Made by a program: the position numbers and the translations under genes. Below are positions 1-6,121 of a stretch of DNA of 10,106 nucleotides, piece by piece. The DNA comes from Betaproteobacteria bacterium (lineage in GTDB: Bacteria > Pseudomonadota > Gammaproteobacteria > Burkholderiales > SG8-41), in NCBI GenBank assembly GCA_025356695.1, contig JANXSE010000268.1:1-10106 (forward strand). The letters are read 5' to 3'. Numbering within the stretch: position 1 is the first letter of the stretch; every line of letters begins with the position of its first letter. Under the pieces are notes generated by a model, which had not been told where the DNA came from, made no database searches, and was given only the letters and a program-made list of their open reading frames with translations.

Positions 1-738
1 GGCCGTTTCGGCGCCGAGGGCGCGAACTACCGCGCGCTCGAATATACCGGCAGCGGTGTGGCGGCAATGGAGATCGATGATCGCATGACGCTGTCGAACC
101 ACGCCGCCGAACTCGGCGCGAAGGCGGCGATCCTCGAAGCCGATGAAAAGACGATCGCGTGGCTCAAGGCGCACAAGGCGCGTCCGCCGAAACCGGTGAA
201 GGCCGATGCGGATGCGAATTACTTTGAACGCATTGAAATCGACACGGCGGCACTGGTGCCGCAGGTGGCGCGGCAACACAATATCGACGACGTGGTCGGC
301 GTTCCCGAGGTCAAAGGCAAGAAGATCAATTTTGCGCTGATCGGCACCTGCACCAACGGCCGCCTCGACGATATCCGTCAGGCCGCCGCGATATTGAAAG
401 GCCAGCGCATCGCCCGGGGCGTGCGCATGATCATCACGCCCGCCTCGCGCGAGATTTATCTCGCCGCCGCGCACGAAGGGTTGATCGAGGCATTGACGCG
501 TGCGGGCGCTTCGTTCGAAGCGGCGGGCTGCGGCACCTGTGTTAACGTGACAGGCCATCTGATCACCGGCGACGGCGACGTCGCGATTTCAAGCGCCAAC
601 CGCAATTTCAAGGGCCGGCTTGGCAACGATAAATCGGAAATCTGGGTCGGCTCGGCGGCGACGGTGGCAGCTTCTGCACTGACGGGATTCATCACTGATC
701 CGCGCGAGGTTGAAGGCGGACAGTGGAGGGCGGCATGA
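1..738 (+). CDS. Aconitase/isopropylmalate isomerase-family large subunit, 5'-truncated
   Basis: Partial gene, open at the left edge; 245 C-terminal residues are visible, against about 420 in full-length bacterial/archaeal-type large subunits. The family adds or removes water across a C=C bond of a di- or tricarboxylate using a [4Fe-4S] cluster in the cytoplasm. Seen here: the first cluster cysteine in IGTCTNGR (visible residue 117), the cysteine pair in AAGCGTC (177 and 180) and the SSANRNFKGRLG substrate/anion loop near 198-208. These fit the homoaconitase/HACN and dimethylmaleate-hydratase type rather than standard LeuC. The stop overlaps the small-subunit start as ATGA, so the two are translationally coupled. 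The context (lyase, Bug receptor, no leu genes) argues for catabolism rather than leucine synthesis. Family is secure; substrate unknown. Dimethylmaleate, homoaconitate or another branched acid are all possible. Confidence 0.9.
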   Translation, partial: GRFGAEGANYRALEYTGSGVAAMEIDDRMTLSNHAAELGAKAAILEADEKTIAWLKAHKARPPKPVKADADANYFERIEIDTAALVPQVARQHNIDDVVGVPEVKGKKINFALIGTCTNGRLDDIRQAAAILKGQRIARGVRMIITPASREIYLAAAHEGLIEALTRAGASFEAAGCGTCVNVTGHLITGDGDVAISSANRNFKGRLGNDKSEIWVGSAATVAASALTGFITDPREVEGGQWRAA

Positions 739-1238
739 ACAATCTGATCAAAGGCCGCGTACGTCTGCTCGGCGACAACATCAACACTGATACCAACTGC
801 TCGAGCAAATACCTGCCGGGCAAGGACAACGCCTACGTTGCGCAGCACGCCTTCGAAAAAGTCGCGCCGGCGTTCACCGGCAGCTTCAAGGTAGGCGACA
901 TTATCGTCGCCGGCAAAAATTTCGGCATCAATTCCTCGCGCGAGCAGGCCGTGCACGTCATGCATCTGATGGGTGTAGCGGCAATCGTGTCGCATTCCTT
1001 CGGTCGCCAGTTCTTCCGCAATACCATCAACAACGGCCTGCCGGCGCTGGAATGCGATATTGCCGGCATCGTCGAAGGCGATGAAATCGAAATCGATCTC
1101 GTCGCGGGTAGCGTCAAGGTGGCGGCGCGCGCCATCTCGCGCAATGTGCCGGTGTTGCCGCCGGCGGTGCGGGCGATACTGGCTGAGGGCGGTTTGATCA
1201 AGTTCCTGCAGAAATATCCGGACTGGAAGGCGGCATGA
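735..1238 (+). CDS. Aconitase/isopropylmalate isomerase-family small subunit
   Basis: 167 aa, the normal size for a stand-alone swivelling-domain subunit, which closes over the large subunit and helps set substrate specificity. I choose ATG 735 rather than the in-frame GTG at 723 because GGAGGG (725-730) sits just upstream and the ATGA overlap with the large subunit is typical. Visible family motifs: GDNINTDT (13-20), SKYLPGKDN (24-32, the loop linked to specificity), GDIIVAGKNFG (54-64), SSREQA (67-72), SFGRQFFRNTINNGLP (88-103). The usual NFGCGSSRE signature reads NFGINSSRE, with Cys-Gly replaced by Ile-Asn at 65-66. The SSRE residues that contact substrate carboxylate are kept. It must pair with the upstream subunit; the substrate is not identifiable. 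Confidence 0.9.
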   Translation: MNNLIKGRVRLLGDNINTDTNCSSKYLPGKDNAYVAQHAFEKVAPAFTGSFKVGDIIVAGKNFGINSSREQAVHVMHLMGVAAIVSHSFGRQFFRNTINNGLPALECDIAGIVEGDEIEIDLVAGSVKVAARAISRNVPVLPPAVRAILAEGGLIKFLQKYPDWKAA

Positions 1239-2356
1239 AAATCGAACGGGTAGAGGTCTTCGGCGTCGCCGTGCCGCTGGTCGGCGAATACAAGAATGCC
1301 TATCTGGCCAAGACGGTGCAGAAGAGCGCCATCGTGCGCATTACCTCAAGCGACGGCGTGGTCGGGCTCGGCAATATCGACCCTGGCCCCGGTTATTCGA
1401 AGGAAAGCATCGCCGATCATCTGCGTGTGCTTGAGTCGACCTTGAAGCCGCTGCTGATCGGCATGGACCCGTGCAACATTCACGAAATCCTTGCGCGCAT
1501 CGAGCCGGCGATTGAGGGTTTTCTCGATTCGAAAGCGGCGATCGAAATGGCCTGCGTCGATCTGGCGGCGCGTGCGCAGGGCGTGCCGGTCTATACCTGG
1601 CTCGGTGGTGCAATGACGCGGAAACTGTCCTTCAATGCATGGATCGGTATCCAGCCGCCGGATAAAGCGGCGGCGGAAACCATCGCGTGGCAGAAACGCG
1701 GTTTCCGCTCGGCCAAGATCAAGGTCGGCGGCGGCATCGAGGCCGACCGCGATCGCGTCAAGGCGGTGCGTGAAGCGGTGGGGCCGGATTTCGGTTTGCG
1801 CATCGATGCCAACGCCGGTTACGACGTCGAGTCCTCGATCAAACTCGCGCAGTACGTCGCGCCCTGCAATCTGCAGTTGTTCGAGCAGCCGGTGGCGGCG
1901 GAGGATCTGGCCGGGCTGGCGCGCGTGCGCAAGGTGGCCAACGCGGTCGGTGTGAAGATCATGGCCGACGAGGCACTGCTCGATCACGCCAGTCTCATCG
2001 ACATCATCCGCGTCGGTGCCGCCGATATGGTCAAGGTCAAGGTCATGAAGCAGGGCGGTTTTTTGCACACGCGGCGCATGATCGCCACCGCCGAAGCGGC
2101 CGGCATGAAATGCGTGGTTGGTCACGGTTTCGGGCTTGGCATCAACACTATGGCCGAGATCATGCTCGCCGCAACTTCCGACAACGTGATCGACGGACTC
2201 GAATGCGTCGGCCCGCTGAAGACTTCCGACGACATCGTCACGCACAAGCTCGATCTCGGCAATGGCACGCTCGATCTGCCTGCAGGCCCCGGGCTTGGCG
2301 TGGTGCTTGATGAAGCAAAACTGGCTAAATACAAATTCGATCCCGATCATGTCTAA
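1235..2356 (+). CDS. Mandelate racemase/muconate lactonizing enzyme family protein (enolase superfamily)
   Basis: 373 aa, full length for the family: an N-terminal capping domain (about 1-125) and a TIM-barrel. The superfamily abstracts a proton alpha to a carboxylate and stabilises the enolate on Mg2+, giving racemisation, epimerisation, cycloisomerisation or dehydration. Visible catalytic set of the muconate-lactonizing subgroup: K161-I-K163, metal ligands D191 (RIDAN), E217 (FEQP) and D245 (ADE), and the opposite-face lysine K269 in KVKVMKQGG. Spacing agrees with P. putida MLE apart from a 3-residue insertion before D245. All catalytic residues are intact. The start at 1235 overlaps the previous stop as ATGA, with GGAAGG just upstream. 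Specificity loops are unassigned, so racemase, epimerase, cycloisomerase or dehydratase remain open. In this operon it probably acts on the same carboxylate or its lactone. Confidence 0.88.
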   Translation: MKIERVEVFGVAVPLVGEYKNAYLAKTVQKSAIVRITSSDGVVGLGNIDPGPGYSKESIADHLRVLESTLKPLLIGMDPCNIHEILARIEPAIEGFLDSKAAIEMACVDLAARAQGVPVYTWLGGAMTRKLSFNAWIGIQPPDKAAAETIAWQKRGFRSAKIKVGGGIEADRDRVKAVREAVGPDFGLRIDANAGYDVESSIKLAQYVAPCNLQLFEQPVAAEDLAGLARVRKVANAVGVKIMADEALLDHASLIDIIRVGAADMVKVKVMKQGGFLHTRRMIATAEAAGMKCVVGHGFGLGINTMAEIMLAATSDNVIDGLECVGPLKTSDDIVTHKLDLGNGTLDLPAGPGLGVVLDEAKLAKYKFDPDHV

Positions 2357-3299
2357 AATCATACGCATCCTGGTTGCATTCACACTGGCACTGGCACTGC
2401 CGCTGCTCGCCGCCGCGCAGGATTACCCGAACAAGCCGCTCACGATTTTGTGCTGGTCGGAACCGGGTTCACCGGTCGATTATTACGCGCGCATCATGGC
2501 GCGTCTGCTGACGCGCGAGCTCGGGCAGAACGTCGTCGTCGAGAACCGCACCGGCGCCGACGGCGTGATTGCCGTCAATCAGTTGCTGAAGCAGCCGGCC
2601 GATGGTTATACGCTGCTGGCGAATACCACTTCGCTGGCGACATTGGCGTCTGAACCGACAGCGACATTCAAGCCCGACGACCTGCAAATGGTTGCGCGCT
2701 CGCAGCTCGATCCCTATGGTCTGGTGGTGCCAACGTCGATCCCGTTCAAGAACATCGATGAGCTGGTCAAGTACGCGCGTGCCAATCCCGGCAAGATCAC
2801 CGTCGGCGGCGTATTTCAAATGAGCGCGCATCGCGTGGCATGGGAAGTGTTCGCGGAAACGGCGAAGATCAAGGCGGAGTGGGTGGCCTACAAGGGCGGC
2901 GGCCCGGCGCTGACCGCGGTGGCCGGCGGCCACGTCGATATTGCGGCAACCAATCCGGGCAACGTCAAACCGTTCGTGGCTTCGGGCAAGGTGCGCGTGC
3001 TGGCGATTTCGTCCGAGCGCCGGCTCGCCGATTTCCCCGATGTGCCGACTTATAAGGAGCGCGGCTGGAACGTGGTGCGTTATCAATGGCGCGGCATGAT
3101 GGGGAAAGCGGGTCTGCCCAAGCCGGTGCTCGATCGTCTGATCGCGGCAATGCAGAAAGCGCAGCAGGCGCCGGAGTGGAAACAATATCTTGAACAGGTC
3201 ACGCAGCTCGACGGTTTCATGGGGCCGGCAGAGTTTCACGCGCTGTTGCTGAAAGACATCGCCGAGCTGCAGGCGACCAAAAAGAAACTGGGGCTGTGA
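2349..3299 (+). CDS. Bug-family tripartite tricarboxylate transporter substrate-binding protein
   Basis: 316 aa periplasmic receptor, the usual length for the Bug/TctC family. Such receptors bind a carboxylate between two lobes and hand it to a TctA/TctB-type permease. A signal peptide is clear: KIIR, a hydrophobic stretch over residues 5-22, then likely cleavage after AAA before QDYP (about residue 23). Family motifs: NVVVENRTGADG (61-72), ADGYTLL (84-90), AYKGGGPALTAVAGG (180-194), LADFPDVPTYKERG (226-239). The usual VPFPPGG ligand loop reads LCWSEPGSPVDYYAR, suggesting a different ligand. I take ATG 2349, overlapping the upstream stop by 8 nt; in-frame codons further upstream lie inside the enolase gene and would bury the signal peptide. 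No obvious Shine-Dalgarno is seen, so translational coupling is likely. No TctA/TctB gene is in the window. Confidence 0.9.
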   Translation: MSKIIRILVAFTLALALPLLAAAQDYPNKPLTILCWSEPGSPVDYYARIMARLLTRELGQNVVVENRTGADGVIAVNQLLKQPADGYTLLANTTSLATLASEPTATFKPDDLQMVARSQLDPYGLVVPTSIPFKNIDELVKYARANPGKITVGGVFQMSAHRVAWEVFAETAKIKAEWVAYKGGGPALTAVAGGHVDIAATNPGNVKPFVASGKVRVLAISSERRLADFPDVPTYKERGWNVVRYQWRGMMGKAGLPKPVLDRLIAAMQKAQQAPEWKQYLEQVTQLDGFMGPAEFHALLLKDIAELQATKKKLGL

Positions 3300-4186
3300 T
3301 GACGCCATCAACGCTGCGTCGCCGGCTGCGCGAGCGGCTGGCCAGTGGAAAGATTGTGGTTGCACCAGGCATCTACGATGCTTACGGCGCGCGCTTTGTC
3401 GCCGAGGCCGGCTTTGAAGCCGTCTACATGACGGGCAACGGCGTGTCGGCTTCGCTGCTCGGGCGCCCCGATGTTGGTCTGATCGATCTCACCTTGCTGT
3501 CGCAGCATGCGCATCGCGCGGCGGCCGCGGTGGACATACCATTGATCTGCGACGCCGATACCGGTTACGGCAATGTCGTCAACGTGCGTCGCACGGTTGA
3601 AGAATTCGAGGCGGCGGGCGTCGCGGCCATCCATATCGAAGACCAGGTCTCGCCGAAGCGCTGCGGCCAGTTGCCGGGCGCGCGGCCGGTCATCGAAATG
3701 AATGAAGCCGTCGGCAAGATCGCAGCCGCGGTGGCGGCGAAACGCGACCCGGATTTCATCATCATCGCGCGCACCGATTCGGCCGAGAGCCGCGGCCTCG
3801 ATGAGGCGATCAAACGCGCGCAGGCCTTCATCAAGGCCGGCGCCGATGTCGCCTTCGTTGAAATCAAGGCGGGGCCGACGATACTCGACGACCTCAAACG
3901 CATTGCCGCGGCGGTGCCCGCACCCTGCCTCGTGAACGTCGATGCCGGCGGTAGAATGGCGGAACTCACCGCCGACGAAATCGGCGCGCTGGGCATGCGT
4001 CTCGCCATTTACCCGGGACTCGCGCGCTGCGCCGCCGGCTTTGCCATTCAGGCTGCATGTGCGGCATTGAAGCGCGACGGCAATACTGCTGCAGTGCGCG
4101 ACCGCATGCTGACGCCGCAGCAATACAACGCCGCGCTCGGCCTCAACGAAATCGAAGCGTGGGAAAATAAATATCTCCAGTCGTAG
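3299..4186 (+). CDS. Isocitrate lyase/PEP mutase-family lyase (2-methylisocitrate or dimethylmalate lyase-like)
   Basis: 295 aa, matching the short (290-300 aa) members such as 2-methylisocitrate lyase and 2,3-dimethylmalate lyase, which split a 2-hydroxy-polycarboxylate into an oxoacid plus a carboxylate using Mg2+. Seen: VAPGIYDAYGARFVAEAGF near the N terminus, MTGNG (44-48), Mg2+ acidic residues D85 and D87 in CDADTGYGN, IEDQ (113-116), the catalytic-loop cysteine C122 in KRCGQ, and ARTDS (157-161). The loop cysteine points to a C-C lyase, not a PEP mutase (which uses an EDK..NS loop). The usual KRCGH reads KRCGQ, so the histidine position is changed. ATG 3299 shares one base with the upstream stop (TGATG); GTG 3296 is an alternative start. 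It probably cleaves the product of the hydratase encoded at the head of this operon; the exact substrate is unresolved. Confidence 0.9.
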   Translation: MTPSTLRRRLRERLASGKIVVAPGIYDAYGARFVAEAGFEAVYMTGNGVSASLLGRPDVGLIDLTLLSQHAHRAAAAVDIPLICDADTGYGNVVNVRRTVEEFEAAGVAAIHIEDQVSPKRCGQLPGARPVIEMNEAVGKIAAAVAAKRDPDFIIIARTDSAESRGLDEAIKRAQAFIKAGADVAFVEIKAGPTILDDLKRIAAAVPAPCLVNVDAGGRMAELTADEIGALGMRLAIYPGLARCAAGFAIQAACAALKRDGNTAAVRDRMLTPQQYNAALGLNEIEAWENKYLQS

Positions 4187-4241
4187 GGTGCGCATTGCGC
4201 ACCAGTCAACGCCGTGCTGCGTGCGCGCTGCGCACCCTACG
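4182..4241. repeat. Inverted-repeat element (REP-like) after the lyase gene
   Basis: An exact 13-bp inverted repeat, CGTAGGGTGCGCA at 4182-4194 and TGCGCACCCTACG at 4229-4241, encloses 34 nt. The left arm also folds on itself: GGTGCGCA (4187-4194) and TGCGCACC (4196-4203) form an 8-bp dyad with one central base. The element begins in the last codon of the lyase gene and includes its stop. A GTAGGGTGCGC..GCGCACC pattern resembles dispersed palindromic repeats I have met in proteobacterial genomes, but copy number cannot be judged from one window. It could alternatively stop transcription at the end of the operon or protect its mRNA; no T-tract follows. Confidence 0.6.
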
Positions 4242-4252
4242 GTGTCCCGACT

Positions 4253-4266
4253 CCCGCCTTAGCGGG
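4253..4266 (+). terminator. Weak terminator-like hairpin before the GST gene
   Basis: CCCGC (4253-4257) pairs with GCGGG (4262-4266) around a CTTA loop, followed by a T/G-rich stretch (about 4271-4282) rather than a clean U-run. It could help separate the upstream operon from the GST-like gene. The stem is only 5 bp, so this is tentative. Confidence 0.25.
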
Positions 4267-4312
4267 GCCAGTCTTGTTGTTTGGTAATTCTTTTGCTGAG
4301 GGGATTGCAGGC

Positions 4313-4900
4313 ATGAAACTCTGGCTGACCAACGTTTCGGGCAATTCGTACAAGATCCGCGTGCTGACCTCGATCCTCAAGGTTCCCTGCGAGATGATTT
4401 ATATCGATGCGACGAAATTCGAGCACAAGCAGCGCCCGCTCATCGACATGAACCCGCGCGGCCAGGTGCCGGTGATGGAGATCGAAGGAAAAATATTCTG
4501 GGACTCCACCGCACACCTCACATACATCGCGCGCAAGTGGGGCGGCGAACAATGGCTGCCGGTCGAGCCGTTGGCGATGGCCGAGGTCATGCAATGGATG
4601 GCGCTGGCGCAGAACGAAATCTATTTCGGCCTGCAATGGGCGCGCGGCGTGTTCGTCTATGGCAAGAAGGGCGACCTCAACGAATACCAACTGCACGGTC
4701 GCAAGGCGCTGGAAATGCTGGCGCGGCAATTGAAAGATCACGACTGGCTGGCACTGGACCGGCCGACGCTCGCGGATATCGCCTGTTATCCGTATACGAA
4801 GCGCGCGCCGGAAGGCGGCCTGATGCTCGATGCTTATCCGGCAATCGGGCAATGGCTGGCGCGCTGCGAGGCGCTACCGGGCTGGGTCAAGCTCGACTAG
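4313..4900 (+). CDS. Glutathione S-transferase family protein
   Basis: 195 aa cytosolic two-domain protein of GST type. The N-terminal thioredoxin-like domain (about 1-78) has SGNSYKIRV (9-17), where Ser/Asn near the N terminus could activate glutathione; RGQVPVMEI (49-57) with the cis-proline P53; and DSTAHLTYIARK (64-75), the glutathione gamma-glutamyl site. The helical C-terminal domain carries the DRPTLADIACYPY folding motif (149-161). Start ATG 4313 is chosen because GAGGGG (4298-4303) lies 9 nt upstream and the protein then begins with the expected MKLWLTN strand; the frame stays open further upstream to 4214, but that extension lacks family features. It may detoxify, isomerise or thiolytically process an intermediate, as GSTs in catabolic clusters can, or be an unrelated neighbour: it is set off by dyads on both sides. 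Confidence 0.88.
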   Translation: MKLWLTNVSGNSYKIRVLTSILKVPCEMIYIDATKFEHKQRPLIDMNPRGQVPVMEIEGKIFWDSTAHLTYIARKWGGEQWLPVEPLAMAEVMQWMALAQNEIYFGLQWARGVFVYGKKGDLNEYQLHGRKALEMLARQLKDHDWLALDRPTLADIACYPYTKRAPEGGLMLDAYPAIGQWLARCEALPGWVKLD

Positions 4901-4916
4901 GTGACGCGCCGCAGTT

Positions 4917-4943
4917 GTGGTGCAGGCGACTCGCCTGCACCAC
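4917..4943. repeat. 27-bp near-perfect palindrome between convergent genes
   Basis: GTGGTGCAGGCGA (4917-4929) and TCGCCTGCACCAC (4931-4943) are exact reverse complements around a single central base. RNA from either strand would form a strong hairpin of about 12 bp. It sits in the 54-nt gap between the GST stop (4900) and the stop of the oppositely oriented Bug gene (4955), the classic place for a bidirectional terminator. Neither strand shows a U-tract immediately after the stem, so a REP-like dispersed repeat or an mRNA 3'-end stabiliser is equally possible. Confidence 0.6.
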
Positions 4944-4954
4944 GCAAAACCCTG

Positions 4955-5929
4955 TTATTCGCCCTTGATATTCGCCATGCGCACCACCGCGCCCCATTTG
5001 TCGATCTCGGCTTTGATGTAAGCGCCGAATTCTTCGGGCGTGGTCGGTGTGGGCACCGTGCCTTCTTTGAGCAACTGGTCCGAGACCTCTTTCATACGGA
5101 TCGAGGCCACGGCTTCCTTGTTGAGGCGCGCAATGATTTCTTTCGGCGTGCCGGCCGGGGCCAGCATGCCGCCCCAGGCATACGCTTCGTAGCCGGGCAG
5201 GCCGGACTCCGAAATGGTCGGGAATTCCGGCAGTGACGGCACGCGTTGCGCGTTGCCGACACCGAGTGCGCGCAGGCGCCCGGCGCGGACATGTGGCAGC
5301 ACCGTCGGAATGCTGCTGTAGGTGAGTTGCACTTCGCCGGAGAGCACGGCGATGCCGGCCGGTGCGGTGCCTTTGTAGGGCACGGCGAGAATTTTTACCT
5401 TCGCCATTGAATTGAAGAGTTCGCCAGCGAGGTGCCCCGAGTTGCCGGCACCCGGATGCGAGTACGACAGCTGTTCCGGATTCTTGCGCGCCAGCGCAAT
5501 CATGTCGGGCACTGATTTTACCGGCAGCGACGGGTGCACCACGAGCAACAGCGGGAAGTTGACCACACCGCTGATCGGTGCAAAGTCTTTGGTCGAGTCG
5601 TAGGGCAGTTTCGCGTAAATGCTCGGGTTGATCGAGAGCGGGCCTTGCGAAGCGACGGCCAGCGTGTAGCCGTCGGGCGGCGCGAGTTTGAGAATTTCCA
5701 GTCCGACGATGCCGTTGGCACCCGGACGATTATCGATGATGACCTGCTGCCCGAGGCGTTCGGCCATTTGTTTGCCGACCACGCGCGCGGCGAAATCGAC
5801 GCCGCCGCCGGGCGGGAAGGGCACGATCATGCGGATTTGTTTGGCGGGATAGGCTTGTGCCAGAACGGTTACCGGGAACGCCGCTGCCGCCATGGCGACC
5901 AGCAGAGTACTGCTGATGGAATTTTTCAT
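4955..5929 (-). CDS. Bug-family tripartite tricarboxylate transporter substrate-binding protein
   Basis: 324 aa, a typical Bug receptor. Start at 5929 is fixed by a strong GGAGGAG (plus-strand 5933-5939) and an immediate signal peptide: MKNS, hydrophobic core to about residue 23, cleavage after VLA before QAYPAK (about residue 24). An upstream in-frame extension to 6022 would bury the signal peptide. Classic motifs: IRMIVPFPPGGGVDFAARV (32-50), IIDNRPGANG (64-73), PDGYTLAVASQG (85-96), PYKGTAPAGIAVLSGEV (184-200), PSLPEFPTISESGLPGYEAY (231-250). Unlike the receptor at 2349-3299 it keeps the standard PFPPGG loop. It is transcribed alone, divergently from the acyl-CoA dehydrogenase operon, and shares its control region. 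No membrane TctA/TctB partner is in the window, so it may use a distant permease, or act as a sensor as some Bug proteins (e.g. BctC) do. Ligand unknown, likely a carboxylate. Confidence 0.92.
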   Translation of the reverse strand: MKNSISSTLLVAMAAAAFPVTVLAQAYPAKQIRMIVPFPPGGGVDFAARVVGKQMAERLGQQVIIDNRPGANGIVGLEILKLAPPDGYTLAVASQGPLSINPSIYAKLPYDSTKDFAPISGVVNFPLLLVVHPSLPVKSVPDMIALARKNPEQLSYSHPGAGNSGHLAGELFNSMAKVKILAVPYKGTAPAGIAVLSGEVQLTYSSIPTVLPHVRAGRLRALGVGNAQRVPSLPEFPTISESGLPGYEAYAWGGMLAPAGTPKEIIARLNKEAVASIRMKEVSDQLLKEGTVPTPTTPEEFGAYIKAEIDKWGAVVRMANIKGE

Positions 5930-5980
5930 GTTCTCCTCCGAGAGTTTTTCTGGCATGAAGGTCGCCGAATTGGCCGGGGT

Positions 5981-5986
5981 TGTCAA
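5981..5986 (-). promoter_or_regulatory. Candidate -35 element for the Bug gene
   Basis: The minus strand reads TTGACA here, an exact sigma-70 -35 hexamer, 52 nt or more upstream of the Bug start. At the expected 17-nt spacing the -10 position is GACCTT, a poor match, so an activator would be needed. The FNR-type palindrome at 6014-6027 would be centred about 70 nt upstream of the implied start site, a position compatible with class I activation. Tentative. Confidence 0.3.
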
Positions 5987-6013
5987 CTGCGCAGCGACGT
6001 TGCGCCGCATGCG

Positions 6014-6027
6014 TTGATACAAATCAA
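6014..6027. promoter_or_regulatory. FNR/ANR-type regulator binding site
   Basis: The sequence TTGATACAAATCAA matches the FNR consensus TTGAT-N4-ATCAA at all ten defined positions. FNR/ANR/DNR proteins are CRP-family regulators that sense oxygen or nitric oxide. The site lies in the 192-nt region between the divergent Bug gene and the acyl-CoA dehydrogenase operon and could serve either. Its centre is about 80 nt upstream of a start site inferred from the TAAAAT box (6089-6094) and about 70 nt upstream of one inferred for the minus-strand gene; both are plausible class I distances. The site match is direct observation; occupancy and regulator identity are inference. Confidence 0.6.
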
Positions 6028-6088
6028 TCTCATCGCAACCGTGGTGCGCGCAGCTGCTGCAGCGGCGGCAAGGATCACGCCAATGCGC

Positions 6089-6094
6089 TAAAAT
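6089..6094 (+). promoter_or_regulatory. Candidate -10 element for the acyl-CoA dehydrogenase operon
   Basis: TAAAAT, one mismatch from TATAAT, lies 27 nt upstream of the 6122 start in an otherwise GC-rich region. The hexamer at 17-nt spacing (6066-6071, CGGCAA) is a poor -35, consistent with a promoter that relies on an activator. The rest of the divergent region (5930-6121) shows no gene. GGAGGA at 6106-6111 is the ribosome binding site of the next gene. Confidence 0.45.
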
Positions 6095-6121
6095 ATCGCT
6101 TTTCCGGAGGACACGACCGTC

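Noticed and set aside
1..1238. Leucine biosynthesis leuC/leuD, with 8661-9716 as leuB
   Set aside because: The subunits are of the HACN/Dmd-like type, the small subunit and dehydrogenase have altered active-site residues, no leuA is present, and the neighbours are catabolic enzymes and uptake receptors.
3299..4186. Phosphonate biosynthesis (PEP mutase plus phosphonopyruvate decarboxylase at 9732)
   Set aside because: The enzyme has the lyase-type Cys loop (KRCGQ) rather than the EDK..NS loop of PEP mutase, the two genes lie 5.5 kb apart in different transcription units, and no phosphonate tailoring gene is present.
3299..4186. Glyoxylate-shunt isocitrate lyase (aceA)
   Set aside because: At 295 aa it is far shorter than AceA (over 430 aa) and matches the short methylisocitrate/dimethylmalate lyase group.
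4214..4312. N-terminal extension of the GST-like gene
   Set aside because: The 33 extra residues fall over a dyad-rich intergenic patch, have no family similarity, and a good ribosome binding site precedes ATG 4313.
5930..6022. N-terminal extension of the minus-strand Bug gene
   Set aside because: It would place the signal peptide internally and ignore the strong GGAGGAG site right before the 5929 start.
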